Positions 7,995 through 15,547 of a stretch of DNA of 36,936 nt are shown here, piece after piece. Numbering within the stretch: the first letter of the stretch is position 1; every line of letters begins with the position of its first letter. The translations under genes were made by a program, and so were the position numbers. This stretch comes from UMGS1387 sp045646465 (GTDB lineage Bacteria > Bacillota > Clostridia > Oscillospirales > CAG-382), in contig JAZRKT010000029.1 in the NCBI GenBank assembly GCA_045646465.1, forward strand, positions 1 through 36,936, given 5' to 3'. The notes under the pieces are model-generated. The model did no database searches and was not told where the DNA came from. It was given only the letters and a program-made list of their open reading frames with translations.

Positions 7995-8846
7995 ATGAGC
8001 TATAACGAAGTGAAAATCAGAGGAACTGTAGATTTCCCCATAGAGCTTTATACCTTAACAGAGCATAGTCCCAAGTATAATATGGCGCACCATTGGCATA
8101 CCGACCTTGAAATTGTGTATGTGATTTCAGGTGAGCTGTGCCTCAGTCTCAACAACTACGACTATATTTTAAGAGACGGTGATGTAGCCTTTGTCAACAG
8201 CGAGGTGGTACACGGTGCAATACCTAAAAAATGTAAATATCAGTGCATTGTTCTCAGCCCCGACGGAATAGCCTCAAAGCCAGAAGACTGGCAGGAAATG
8301 TGGGAGGCGCTTTCGTCCAACGAGCTGTTTATAAATGAGTATTTTGAGGGCACAAGTATTGTGGCACAAAGTGCAAAAAGGCTGTTTGAGGAAATGGAAA
8401 AACAGGAAAGCGGCTATTCACGGCTTTCCTGTCTGGGAGCTTTGTTCAGTTTGTTCGGAGAGCTGTCAAGAAATGACGGCTTTATTAAGGAACGGCACGC
8501 CTCCTCCGACGGCTTTTACCGCAATGAGCAAAAGCTCAAAAAGGTGCTGTCCTACATAAGAGGAAACTACGACAAGCCCATCACCTTGCAGGATATGGCG
8601 CACAAGTGCGAAATGTCGCCAAAATACTTCTGCTCCTATTTCAAGAAGATGACAAAGATGACTCCCACCGAATACCTGCTGTTTTACCGTGTTGAAAAAA
8701 GTGCAAGAATGTTGCTTAAAAGCGACCTTTCAATCACGGAAATAGCATACGGTGCGGGCTTTGCTGATTTGTCCTATTTTATAAAGGTGTTTAAAAAGCA
8801 GATGGGTATGAGCCCCGGAAAATTCCGTAAATGGAGCCGTACATAA
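7995..8846 (+). CDS. AraC-family transcriptional regulator, likely controlling fucI
   Basis: This 283-residue protein has the two-part AraC plan. An N-terminal cupin-like sugar-sensing domain begins with HHWHTDLEIVYVISGEL at about 32-48. A C-terminal double helix-turn-helix spans about residues 180-283, with PITLQDMAHKCEMSPKYF for the first HTH and ITEIAYGAGFADLSYFIKVF for the second, ending MSPGKFRKW. The start ATG 7995 has AGGAG upstream. It is divergent from fucI with 131 nt between them. In this family a divergent sugar-catabolic neighbour is usually the target, so L-fucose or a related sugar is the inferred effector. The family call is certain; the ligand and target are inferred. Confidence 0.9.
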   Translation: MSYNEVKIRGTVDFPIELYTLTEHSPKYNMAHHWHTDLEIVYVISGELCLSLNNYDYILRDGDVAFVNSEVVHGAIPKKCKYQCIVLSPDGIASKPEDWQEMWEALSSNELFINEYFEGTSIVAQSAKRLFEEMEKQESGYSRLSCLGALFSLFGELSRNDGFIKERHASSDGFYRNEQKLKKVLSYIRGNYDKPITLQDMAHKCEMSPKYFCSYFKKMTKMTPTEYLLFYRVEKSARMLLKSDLSITEIAYGAGFADLSYFIKVFKKQMGMSPGKFRKWSRT

Positions 8847-8855
8847 CCCCTTTTA

Positions 8856-10046
8856 TTAGAAGCCTACGCCCGCATCGGCAAGACCTGAGTCGCTTGCAAT
8901 GTCAACGCCTAAAAGACAGGGTGTGCTTTCGCCGTCATATGGAGCAAAGCGGAAAATAAGAGTTTTTGCCTTTGCAAAATAGGCTAAATCCGCATAGGTG
9001 TCAACAGTGACGTCAACGCCCTCGTCAGACTCTTTATATGAGCTTATTTCACTCCATACGCTGTATGCACCGTGACCGTAGAAGCAGCCGTAGATTTCGT
9101 CCTCGGGTGAGTAAACATCATAACCACTTGTGTCTTGAATACTTACCCATAAATCAAAGTCCTGCCAAGTTTTAAGCTCAACGCCGCGGTTGCCGTCAAA
9201 GGCAGAGGCGATAAAGGCGTTAATCTCGTTCATAGAGTAAGGATGAGGCATATCGGCACTGTTTTCAAAGGAAAGCATCATATGGGGGATAAAATGATAG
9301 CCAGAAACATTGTGAAAATCAAAGGAATCGGCATTATTTTTACCGAGGGTGAGTGTGCTTACATAGTGGTCTGTGAAGCTGTCGGTAATATAGCGGATTT
9401 TCCACGGAATGTTAATGCCGTGATAGAGAGTTGCCACTCTTTCAAAGGGTGAAAAGAAGGTTACGGTGTTTCCTGTTGCACTGTCATTTTCGGTGGCAAG
9501 AAAATAGAAGCTGGCAGGAGACGCAAAGGCTTCGGTGTTGCCGTTTGACTCAATTACACATAAATATTTGTTATAGTGCTCGTAATATCCGTAAAATGGG
9601 CTGTTCTCGTCCTGTATAATGTCGATAGGGATAAGCTCGCAGGAGGTAATGCCTGCATCATCAAGAAAATCATAATATTCACTTTTACCGCCGACATAGG
9701 TGCTTACAGCTTCCTTGTCGGCGTTTTTCAAAGCCTGCGTAAAGGAAAGAGCAATTGTGTCAACGCCTACCGAAGGATTTTTTACGGCAGAATATTCTTC
9801 AAGAAGACGCTCAATTTTCTTCTCTTGCGTTTCTTCATCTTTTTGCTCCTGTGAGCTGCCGTGAATGGGTAAGTGGCTGTCAGTAGGGGTGTCATCGCCT
9901 GAAAAGGTGCCTTCGTCAAGGGGCTTTTCGCCTAAGTCTTCTCTTTGCTCGCCTGTTACGATGTTTTCGGTTATTCTTGCAATGCAGGAAGAAAAAATCA
10001 ACGTGCAAAGCAGCAATAAGCATATAACTGTGTTTTTCTTTTTCAT
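8856..10046 (-). CDS. Predicted lipoprotein of unknown function at the end of the flavin/electron-transfer-like operon
   Basis: The 396-residue protein begins with MKKK, a hydrophobic run and a lipobox-like FSSC at residues 18-21, so it is probably a membrane-anchored lipoprotein on the outer face. A Ser/Glu/Asp/Pro-rich linker (about 30-75) leads into a folded region of about 300 residues rich in Tyr, Phe and Ser. I do not recognise a domain, and there is no obvious flavinylation motif of the D-x-x-[ST]-[SG]-A-T type. The start has AAGGAGG closely upstream. It begins only 22 nt after the apbE stop and ends 9 nt from the convergent AraC gene. Position suggests co-transcription with apbE, but its role in flavin handling is unproven. 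Confidence 0.8.
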   Translation of the reverse strand: MKKKNTVICLLLLCTLIFSSCIARITENIVTGEQREDLGEKPLDEGTFSGDDTPTDSHLPIHGSSQEQKDEETQEKKIERLLEEYSAVKNPSVGVDTIALSFTQALKNADKEAVSTYVGGKSEYYDFLDDAGITSCELIPIDIIQDENSPFYGYYEHYNKYLCVIESNGNTEAFASPASFYFLATENDSATGNTVTFFSPFERVATLYHGINIPWKIRYITDSFTDHYVSTLTLGKNNADSFDFHNVSGYHFIPHMMLSFENSADMPHPYSMNEINAFIASAFDGNRGVELKTWQDFDLWVSIQDTSGYDVYSPEDEIYGCFYGHGAYSVWSEISSYKESDEGVDVTVDTYADLAYFAKAKTLIFRFAPYDGESTPCLLGVDIASDSGLADAGVGF

Positions 10047-10068
10047 AAGTAAAGCCTCCTTGTTTGAT

Positions 10069-11085
10069 TTATATTTGTTTAACTTTGAAATTTTCCGTAT
10101 CGCTTAATGAAAATAAAGGAACAAGCTCATCGGAAACCAAAATGCTTTTGTCATTGAGTATAAGAATCATATCAAAATCATACTGCCCCGACTTGTAAAA
10201 TTCTCTCGCTCTGTCACTTCCCATAACAAACATCGCCGTAGATAAGGCATCGCCCAGAGCCGCATCGGTTGAAACCACACAGGCACAGGCAATGTCACTT
10301 TCTGAGGGATAGCCTGTTTTGGGGTCAAAAATGTGATGGTAGATTTTACCGTCCTTCTTAAAATATCTTTCATAGGCACCTGAAACTGATATAAATCCTT
10401 CTGTCATCAAAAGAGTGCCCAGCGTCTTTTCCTTGTCAAAGGGATTTGTAATGCCCACATTCCAGCCTGTTTTATCGGTTTTCAGGGATGACGGCGAGGA
10501 GCCGTGAACACCCACGTTACCTCCAAAGCTTATGCAGAAATTTTCTTCGCCAAGCTCCCTTGCTTTGTCGTATGCCTTGTCGAGAGCATAACCCTTTGCA
10601 ATTCCGCCAAGGTCAATTTGAGTGCCTCTTTGCAAAAGAGAAACACCGTTATCGTCAATGCAAAGGTTTTCAAAGGAAGTGCCCACAAGTGCCTTTGCCA
10701 CAGCTTCACTGTCGGGAACATTATTTTTGCCCGAGGATATGTCCCATAGCGAAACAACGCTTCCCATACAGGGGTTGTAGGCACCATCGGTAGCTTTTGC
10801 AACTTGCACAGCCTTATCAAGAAGCAGCAATGTGTCATCCTTTGCAACAAGCGAGCCGTCATTGTTGAGAATTGAAATTTCACTTTGAGGCAAGGTTCTT
10901 GAAAACAGCTTTTCGTATTTGTCGGTAAGAGCCTTTATTTCTTCGGCTGTGCTTTCTTTGGCTGTCGAGACGGTGACAAAGGTGTTCATTGCAAAGAAGG
11001 TCTGGCTTTTGAGCTCATAAGTCGTTGAGCATCTGCACAGCAAAAGCGGCGCTATACACACAAGAGCAAAAAGAGCTTTTTTCAT
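10069..11085 (-). CDS. apbE: FAD:protein FMN transferase (ApbE family)
   Basis: The 338-residue exported protein belongs to the ApbE family, which uses FAD to attach FMN covalently to Thr or Ser of target proteins outside the membrane. Visible segments in order are FFAMNTFVTVSTA, YNPCMGSVVSLWDI, the FAD-site motif QIDLGGIAKGYALD, FCISFGGNV, the HHIFDPKTGYP signature and ALGDALSTAMFVMG with the Mg-binding Asp/Thr. The N-terminus is a hydrophobic export signal ending LLLCRCS; if it is a lipoprotein signal, the residue before the Cys is an unusual Arg. The start ATG 11085 overlaps the stop of the upstream gene (ATGA), implying translational coupling. A longer frame reading back to 11484 lies over the next gene and is not the real start. 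Confidence 0.93.
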   Translation of the reverse strand: MKKALFALVCIAPLLLCRCSTTYELKSQTFFAMNTFVTVSTAKESTAEEIKALTDKYEKLFSRTLPQSEISILNNDGSLVAKDDTLLLLDKAVQVAKATDGAYNPCMGSVVSLWDISSGKNNVPDSEAVAKALVGTSFENLCIDDNGVSLLQRGTQIDLGGIAKGYALDKAYDKARELGEENFCISFGGNVGVHGSSPSSLKTDKTGWNVGITNPFDKEKTLGTLLMTEGFISVSGAYERYFKKDGKIYHHIFDPKTGYPSESDIACACVVSTDAALGDALSTAMFVMGSDRAREFYKSGQYDFDMILILNDKSILVSDELVPLFSLSDTENFKVKQI

Positions 11086-11627
11086 ATGCCGTAACCTTCC
11101 TTTCGCGAAAAGGTATAAATGCGGGGTATTACGGTGTTCATAACAACACCGCTGACAGTTCCCGTTACACTTGATGCGGCGCAGAACATCGGAAGATAGC
11201 CAAGAAGCGCTCCGTCGCCCATAATTATTATTGCCAAGGCTGTCTGTCCTATTGCGTGGCACACAGCACTTATACAGGAAACACCGCAAAACGAGAACAC
11301 CCTGCCGTAAAGCTTTTTGGTAATAATAAGTGAAGCAAAGGACAAAACCGTACCCCCATAGGACATTGCAAGGCTTACGGGATTTGCCGAAAACATAAAG
11401 AGAAACAAAGGTCTTAAAAGGGATGCCACAAGAGCCGTTCTTGCACCGCAGACATACAGACAGGCAGTTATTGCAATGTTGCAAAAGCCCATTTTTACGC
11501 CGGGCATTGGAATAAGTGCATTTATTCCGGACACAGATTCAACTATAGATATTATTACCGAAATTCCAAGAAAAACAGCACCGAGGCTTACGGTTTTCAG
11601 TTTTTTGCTTCTATCCTGCAATGACAT
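11082..11627 (-). CDS. Gx transporter family membrane protein (heptaprenyl diphosphate synthase component I-like)
   Basis: The 181-residue polytopic membrane protein has five or six hydrophobic helices and the family's characteristic N-terminal stretch with GINALIPMPGVKMGFCNI, followed by NPVSLAMSYGGTVLSF. Databases usually label such proteins heptaprenyl diphosphate synthase component I or Gx transporter. The organisation and helices fit a small substrate-binding (S-component-like) transporter better than an enzyme. It lies between a NusG domain II gene (17-nt overlap) and apbE (4-nt overlap). This gene pair is a recurrent partner of ApbE in Firmicutes and resembles EetA/EetB of flavin-based extracellular electron transfer loci. 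The role in quinone or flavin handling is inferred from context. ATG 11627 is preferred over the adjacent TTG 11630. Confidence 0.8.
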   Translation of the reverse strand: MSLQDRSKKLKTVSLGAVFLGISVIISIVESVSGINALIPMPGVKMGFCNIAITACLYVCGARTALVASLLRPLFLFMFSANPVSLAMSYGGTVLSFASLIITKKLYGRVFSFCGVSCISAVCHAIGQTALAIIIMGDGALLGYLPMFCAASSVTGTVSGVVMNTVIPRIYTFSRKEGYGI

Positions 11628-11976
11628 CAATACCGTCCTTTCCCGACTTGCCCGTAATTTTCACCGAAACACGGTTGGGCACGCATATAATGCTGTCGCC
11701 TGCATTTTTGGCATCCTTCATTTTCATACATAGCCCGTCGGGGCAGTTTGAAGCTGACACGAACGCCCTGCCGTCCCTCACCGTAATCTCAACGCCGTGG
11801 AGCTGATACACACCGCTGTCCGAGAGTTCTATCTGTTTTTTGACATTTCCGTTGTAGGAAATAAGCACAGTCTTTTCGCCGCTTGTTTCGGCTAGCAAAA
11901 AACAAAGAGGTACGGCAACACATAGTGCAATTATTATTATGTTCAAAATTAAATCGTTTCTGTATAATTTTTTCAT
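11611..11976 (-). CDS. NusG domain II-containing membrane-anchored protein
   Basis: The 121-residue protein has one N-terminal transmembrane helix (about residues 8-28) followed by an extracytoplasmic beta domain with GVEITVRDGRAFVSASNCPDG, MKMKDA and IICVPNRVSVKITG. This is the pattern of the NusG domain II family: a Cys pair with NCPDGLC, then a CVPN-type segment. The family is not a transcription factor despite its name. The start at 11976 overlaps the MBL gene stop (ATGA); a longer frame to 12057 lies inside that gene. In Gram-positive electron-transfer loci such a protein is encoded beside a Gx transporter and ApbE, and that order is kept here. Confidence 0.82.
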   Translation of the reverse strand: MKKLYRNDLILNIIIIALCVAVPLCFLLAETSGEKTVLISYNGNVKKQIELSDSGVYQLHGVEITVRDGRAFVSASNCPDGLCMKMKDAKNAGDSIICVPNRVSVKITGKSGKDGIDVIAG

Positions 11977-12608
11977 AGGCTTGCAATATATGGGTTGAAG
12001 CTTCTTTCGTCGCCGATTGTGGTGGAGGAGCCGTGACCTGAATAAACACGGTAACAATCGTCAAGGCTCATAAGCTTATTAAGCGACTGCCTCATTTTAC
12101 TCATATCTCCGCCGGGAAAGTCGGTTCTTCCAATAGAGCCTTCAAAGAGCACGTCGCCCGAAAAGATAAGCTTTTCGTTATGTTCGATATAGCAGGCGCT
12201 GCCCTCAGTATGACCGGGACAGGACATTACGTCAAAGGTAAGAGTACCCACCTTTATCCTGTCGCCATCACGCACCTTAATAAGTGTACCTGTATACCTA
12301 TAAGGCGTTCTGAAAAGAGGCGCCGAAAGATTCTTTTCCTCACTTGCCATAGCAGGAGCATCATCGGAGTGTATGTATACAGGTATACTTATGCCGTTTT
12401 GCCCGGCCTCATCCGCAAGGTCTGAAAGACCGTAGATATGGTCAAAGTGGGCATGGGTGATAATAACTGCACACAGCTTTAGGCTTTGCGTTTCTACGTA
12501 AGAATAAAGCTCTCTGCCGTGCTGACACGGATCAAAAATCACCGCGTTGCCCTTTTCGTCAGAAACAACATAGCAGTTGCAGGATAGTGGAAAGCATCTT
12601 ATGTTCAT
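11973..12608 (-). CDS. MBL-fold metallo-hydrolase (glyoxalase II-like)
   Basis: The 211-residue protein is a compact metallo-beta-lactamase-fold hydrolase of the GloB-like group. Metal-binding motifs are complete: THAHFDH at 51-57, PGHTEGS at 131-137, SGDVLF at 150-155 and SGHG at 190-193. It begins NIRCFPLSCNCYVV, as many clostridial members do. The C-terminal substrate-binding domain of true hydroxyacylglutathione hydrolase is absent, so the substrate is probably another thioester or small ester. The start has AGGAG upstream. It is the first gene of a tightly overlapping set (MBL, NusG II, Gx transporter, apbE, lipoprotein) and follows valS by 75 nt. Whether it works with the downstream genes is unknown. 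Confidence 0.88.
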   Translation of the reverse strand: MNIRCFPLSCNCYVVSDEKGNAVIFDPCQHGRELYSYVETQSLKLCAVIITHAHFDHIYGLSDLADEAGQNGISIPVYIHSDDAPAMASEEKNLSAPLFRTPYRYTGTLIKVRDGDRIKVGTLTFDVMSCPGHTEGSACYIEHNEKLIFSGDVLFEGSIGRTDFPGGDMSKMRQSLNKLMSLDDCYRVYSGHGSSTTIGDERSFNPYIASL

Positions 12609-12628
12609 TTAAATCTCCTGTAAAGCAC

Positions 12629-12653
12629 AAAGGGACAGCAAAGCCGTCCCTTT
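12629..12653 (-). terminator. Hairpin between valS and the MBL gene, weak terminator or processing site
   Basis: AAAGGGAC and GTCCCTTT form an 8-bp perfect stem 30 nt past the valS stop. On the minus strand the following tract is GTGCTTT, with few T residues, so termination may be partial. Confidence 0.55.
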
Positions 12654-12683
12654 CATACACCTATTTATTTTAGGGACAATATA

Positions 12684-15311
12684 TTATTTGCCCAGTTTTT
12701 TAAGCATTTCCTCAACATTGTTGAGCATTTCGGTATACTTTTCCTTCTTAGCCTTTTCAGCCTCAACAACCGCCGCAGGCGCTTTGTCCACAAAGGAGGC
12801 ATTGGAAAGCTTTTTGTCAACTCTTTCAATTTCACTGAGGGCTGTCTGTCTTTCCTTTTCAAGTCTTTCGTGCTCTTTATCAAGGTCAACCATTTCAGCC
12901 ATAGGTACAAAGATTTTAGCTCCGTCCGAAACAATGCTTACCGCACCCTCGGCGTCATAAGAGGAGACTACCTCAACCTCGGAAGCACTTGCCAGTCTTT
13001 CAAAGAACTTACTTGTCTTTTCGTTGAAGGAATCGGAATAGTCGGAAACGATATAAAGCTTTGCCTTTCTTGAAGGAGGCACGTTCATACCTGTTCTTGT
13101 GTTTCTTACGCTTCTGATGGCATCAATTACTCTGTCCATACTGCGGCACTCGTCGCCAAAATCAAGCTTTGCATCGTACTCGGGATAATCCGAAACAATA
13201 AGCATCTTGTCGGAAACATTGATGTTTGACCAGATTTCTTCTGTGATGTAAGGCATAAAGGGATGAAGTAGCTTAAGAATACCTGTAAGCACGTAAAGAA
13301 GCACACTCTGAGCATTCTTGTTATCTTCTGTGCCCTTATCAAAGAGTCTGGGCTTTACAACCTCGATATACCAGTCGCAGAAGATATCCCAGATAAATTC
13401 GTGAAGCTTAGCCGCTGCAATACCAAGCTCGAACTTATCAAGGTTTGCGCCTATTTCCTTAACTGCATTATTGAAGTGGGTAAGAATCCACTTATCTTCA
13501 ATCTGAAGAGTTTGGGGAATAACGGGCTTTGTATCGTCATCAAGATTGAGAAGTACAAAACGTGAAGCGTTCCAAATCTTGTTTGCAAAGTTTCTGGAGT
13601 TATCCATCTTGGTGGTGGAAAATCTCATATCGTTACCTGGAGCATTGCCTGTTACAAGGGTAAATCTCAATGCATCCGCACCGTATGTTGCTATAACCTC
13701 AAGAGGATCAATACCGTTACCCAGGGATTTACTCATCTTTCTGCCCTGCTCGTCACGTACAAGACCGTGAATAAGCACATTTTCAAAGGGAGCCTTGCCC
13801 GTGTGTTCAAGTCCTGAGAAAATCATACGGCTTACCCAGAAGGTAATAATATCGTAGCCTGTTACAAGGGTGCTTGTAGGATAGTATCTCTTTAAATCCT
13901 CTGTGTTCTCAGGCCAGCCGAGAGTAGAGAAAGGCCAGAGGGCAGAGGAGAACCACGTATCAAGAACGTCCTCTTCCTGTCTGAGCGCTGCACCGCAGTC
14001 GGGACAAGTCTTTTCGTCTTCCTTGGATACAATCATCTTGCCGCACTTATCACAGTAGAAGGCGGGAATTCTGTGACCCCACCAAAGCTGACGGGAAATA
14101 CACCAGTCGTGTATATTTTCCATCCAATTGAAATACTTCTTTGCCTGATTGTCGGGAATAAACTTAATTGTGCCGTCACGAACCGCTTGAATTGCGGGCA
14201 CAGCCAGAGGCTCCATCTTTACAAACCACTGGTCTGAGATAAGAGGCTCAACGGTAGTGCCGCATCTGTAGCATACGCCCACATTGTGAACGGTAGGCTC
14301 AACCTTGACAAGAATGCCCATTTCTTCAAGCTCTTTGACAATAAGCTTTCTTGCCTCGTATCTGTCCATAGCGTTGAACTTGCCTGTAATTTCGTTAAGA
14401 GTAGCATCGTCGTTCATAACAACAATCTGCTCAAGGTCGTGTCTCTGACCTACAAGAAAGTCGTTGGGGTCGTGAGCAGGTGTAATCTTAACACAGCCCG
14501 TACCCTTTTCCATATCGGCATATTCGTCGGTAATAACGGGGATTTCTCTGTTTACAAAGGGAACAACAACAGTCTTGCCAACAAGGTGATCATATCTCTT
14601 ATCCTCGGGGTTGACAGCAACAGCCGTATCTCCGAAAAGTGTTTCGGGACGGGTAGTGGCAACAACAACAAACTCGTCGCTGTCCTTTACATAATACTTG
14701 ATGTGCCAGTATGCGCCCTGCTGTTCAGGATTTTCAACCTCGGCGTCGGAAAGCGCTGTCAGACAGTGAGGACACCAGTTTGCAATTCTGTGGCCTCTGT
14801 AGATAAGTCCCTTGTTGTAAAGGTTTACAAATACTTCCTTTACAGCCTGAGAGCAGCCCTCGTCCATAGTAAAGCGCAGGCGTGACCAGTCGCAGGAGCA
14901 GCCAAGCTTTTTTAGCTGCATAATAATTCTGTTGCCGTATTGGTTTTTCCAGTCCCATACTCGCTCTAAAAACTTTTCGCGTCCAAGGTCATATCTTGTA
15001 AGACCTTCTTCTTTTCTGAGGTTTTCTTCAACCTTAATCTGAGTTGCAATGCCTGCATGGTCTGTACCGGGTACCCACAATGTGTCAAAGCCGCGCATTC
15101 TCTTGTATCTTATGAGAATGTCCTGCAAGGTGTCGTCAAGGGCGTGACCCATATGAAGCTGACCTGTTACGTTTGGCGGAGGAATAACGATAGTGTAAGG
15201 ATCTTTTGTCTTGTCACCGCTGGGCTTAAAGCAGCCGCCGTCCTCCCAAGCCTTGTATATTCGCTCTTCACTCTGAGCAGGATCAAAATTCTTTTGTAAT
15301 TCCTTTGGCAT
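12684..15311 (-). CDS. valS: Valyl-tRNA synthetase
   Basis: The 875-residue class I synthetase charges tRNA-Val. The HIGH-type motif is in PPPNVTGQLHMGHAL (44-57) and KMSKS lies at 525-529. The editing (CP1) domain has ATTRPETLFGDTA at about 218-230, a Cys-rich zinc-binding insert CDKC...CPDC spans 420-439, and a C-terminal coiled coil (about 800-875) is rich in Lys and Glu. Length is normal for Firmicutes. ATG 15311 was chosen because AAAGGA sits upstream; a longer frame to 15380 reads through a repeat hairpin. I looked for a T-box leader upstream and saw no conserved T-box sequence; the leader instead holds repeat DNA. It may be co-transcribed with the MBL cluster. Confidence 0.97.
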   Translation of the reverse strand: MPKELQKNFDPAQSEERIYKAWEDGGCFKPSGDKTKDPYTIVIPPPNVTGQLHMGHALDDTLQDILIRYKRMRGFDTLWVPGTDHAGIATQIKVEENLRKEEGLTRYDLGREKFLERVWDWKNQYGNRIIMQLKKLGCSCDWSRLRFTMDEGCSQAVKEVFVNLYNKGLIYRGHRIANWCPHCLTALSDAEVENPEQQGAYWHIKYYVKDSDEFVVVATTRPETLFGDTAVAVNPEDKRYDHLVGKTVVVPFVNREIPVITDEYADMEKGTGCVKITPAHDPNDFLVGQRHDLEQIVVMNDDATLNEITGKFNAMDRYEARKLIVKELEEMGILVKVEPTVHNVGVCYRCGTTVEPLISDQWFVKMEPLAVPAIQAVRDGTIKFIPDNQAKKYFNWMENIHDWCISRQLWWGHRIPAFYCDKCGKMIVSKEDEKTCPDCGAALRQEEDVLDTWFSSALWPFSTLGWPENTEDLKRYYPTSTLVTGYDIITFWVSRMIFSGLEHTGKAPFENVLIHGLVRDEQGRKMSKSLGNGIDPLEVIATYGADALRFTLVTGNAPGNDMRFSTTKMDNSRNFANKIWNASRFVLLNLDDDTKPVIPQTLQIEDKWILTHFNNAVKEIGANLDKFELGIAAAKLHEFIWDIFCDWYIEVVKPRLFDKGTEDNKNAQSVLLYVLTGILKLLHPFMPYITEEIWSNINVSDKMLIVSDYPEYDAKLDFGDECRSMDRVIDAIRSVRNTRTGMNVPPSRKAKLYIVSDYSDSFNEKTSKFFERLASASEVEVVSSYDAEGAVSIVSDGAKIFVPMAEMVDLDKEHERLEKERQTALSEIERVDKKLSNASFVDKAPAAVVEAEKAKKEKYTEMLNNVEEMLKKLGK

Positions 15312-15354
15312 TTTTATCTTGTCCTTTCGGGTAGTTAGTGTTTGGTTTTTTGTC

Positions 15355-15374
15355 ACTTTTCTTGAAAGAAAAGT
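15355..15374. repeat. Inverted-repeat hairpin (ACTTTTCTT stem) in the valS leader
   Basis: ACTTTTCTT and AAGAAAAGT pair perfectly around a GA loop, within a longer GGTTACTTTTC...GAAAAGTGAC context on the minus strand. It is related to the hairpins at 5483-5506 and 5894-5921. Confidence 0.7.
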
Positions 15375-15452
15375 AACCAAAAGAACTTTATTTTGGCTGT
15401 CGCTGTTACAAGTCTTTTTAGGATTTTATCCGAGATTTTTCTTATAAGCGAC

Positions 15453-15501
15453 CTTTGGTCATCCGTCGGTTAGCAGTACACTTCGTTTTGTCATCCTGAG
15501 C
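15453..15501 (+). repeat. Interspersed repeat, copy A
   Basis: This 49-nt stretch begins CTTTGGTC and ends GTCATCCTGAGC. A 48-nt copy in opposite orientation lies at 19715-19762, with the same ends and about 60% identity in between (counted by eye). Confidence 0.65.
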
Positions 15502-15547
15502 GAAGCACAGCACAGTCAAAATTTTTTAGATTGGCACAGAACGAAAA

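Noticed and set aside
11086..11484. N-terminal extension of ApbE (open frame to 11484)
   Set aside because: It lies antiphase within the Gx transporter gene, and the hydrophobic signal sequence begins at 11085 with an ATGA overlap.
14286..14885. 199-codon plus-strand frame inside valS
   Set aside because: It is an antisense shadow of the valS coding sequence; the valS motifs are unambiguous.
15312..15547. T-box leader for valS
   Set aside because: No conserved T-box sequence or antiterminator is visible; the leader consists of repeat hairpins. The alaS and ilvE leaders are also too short for a T-box.
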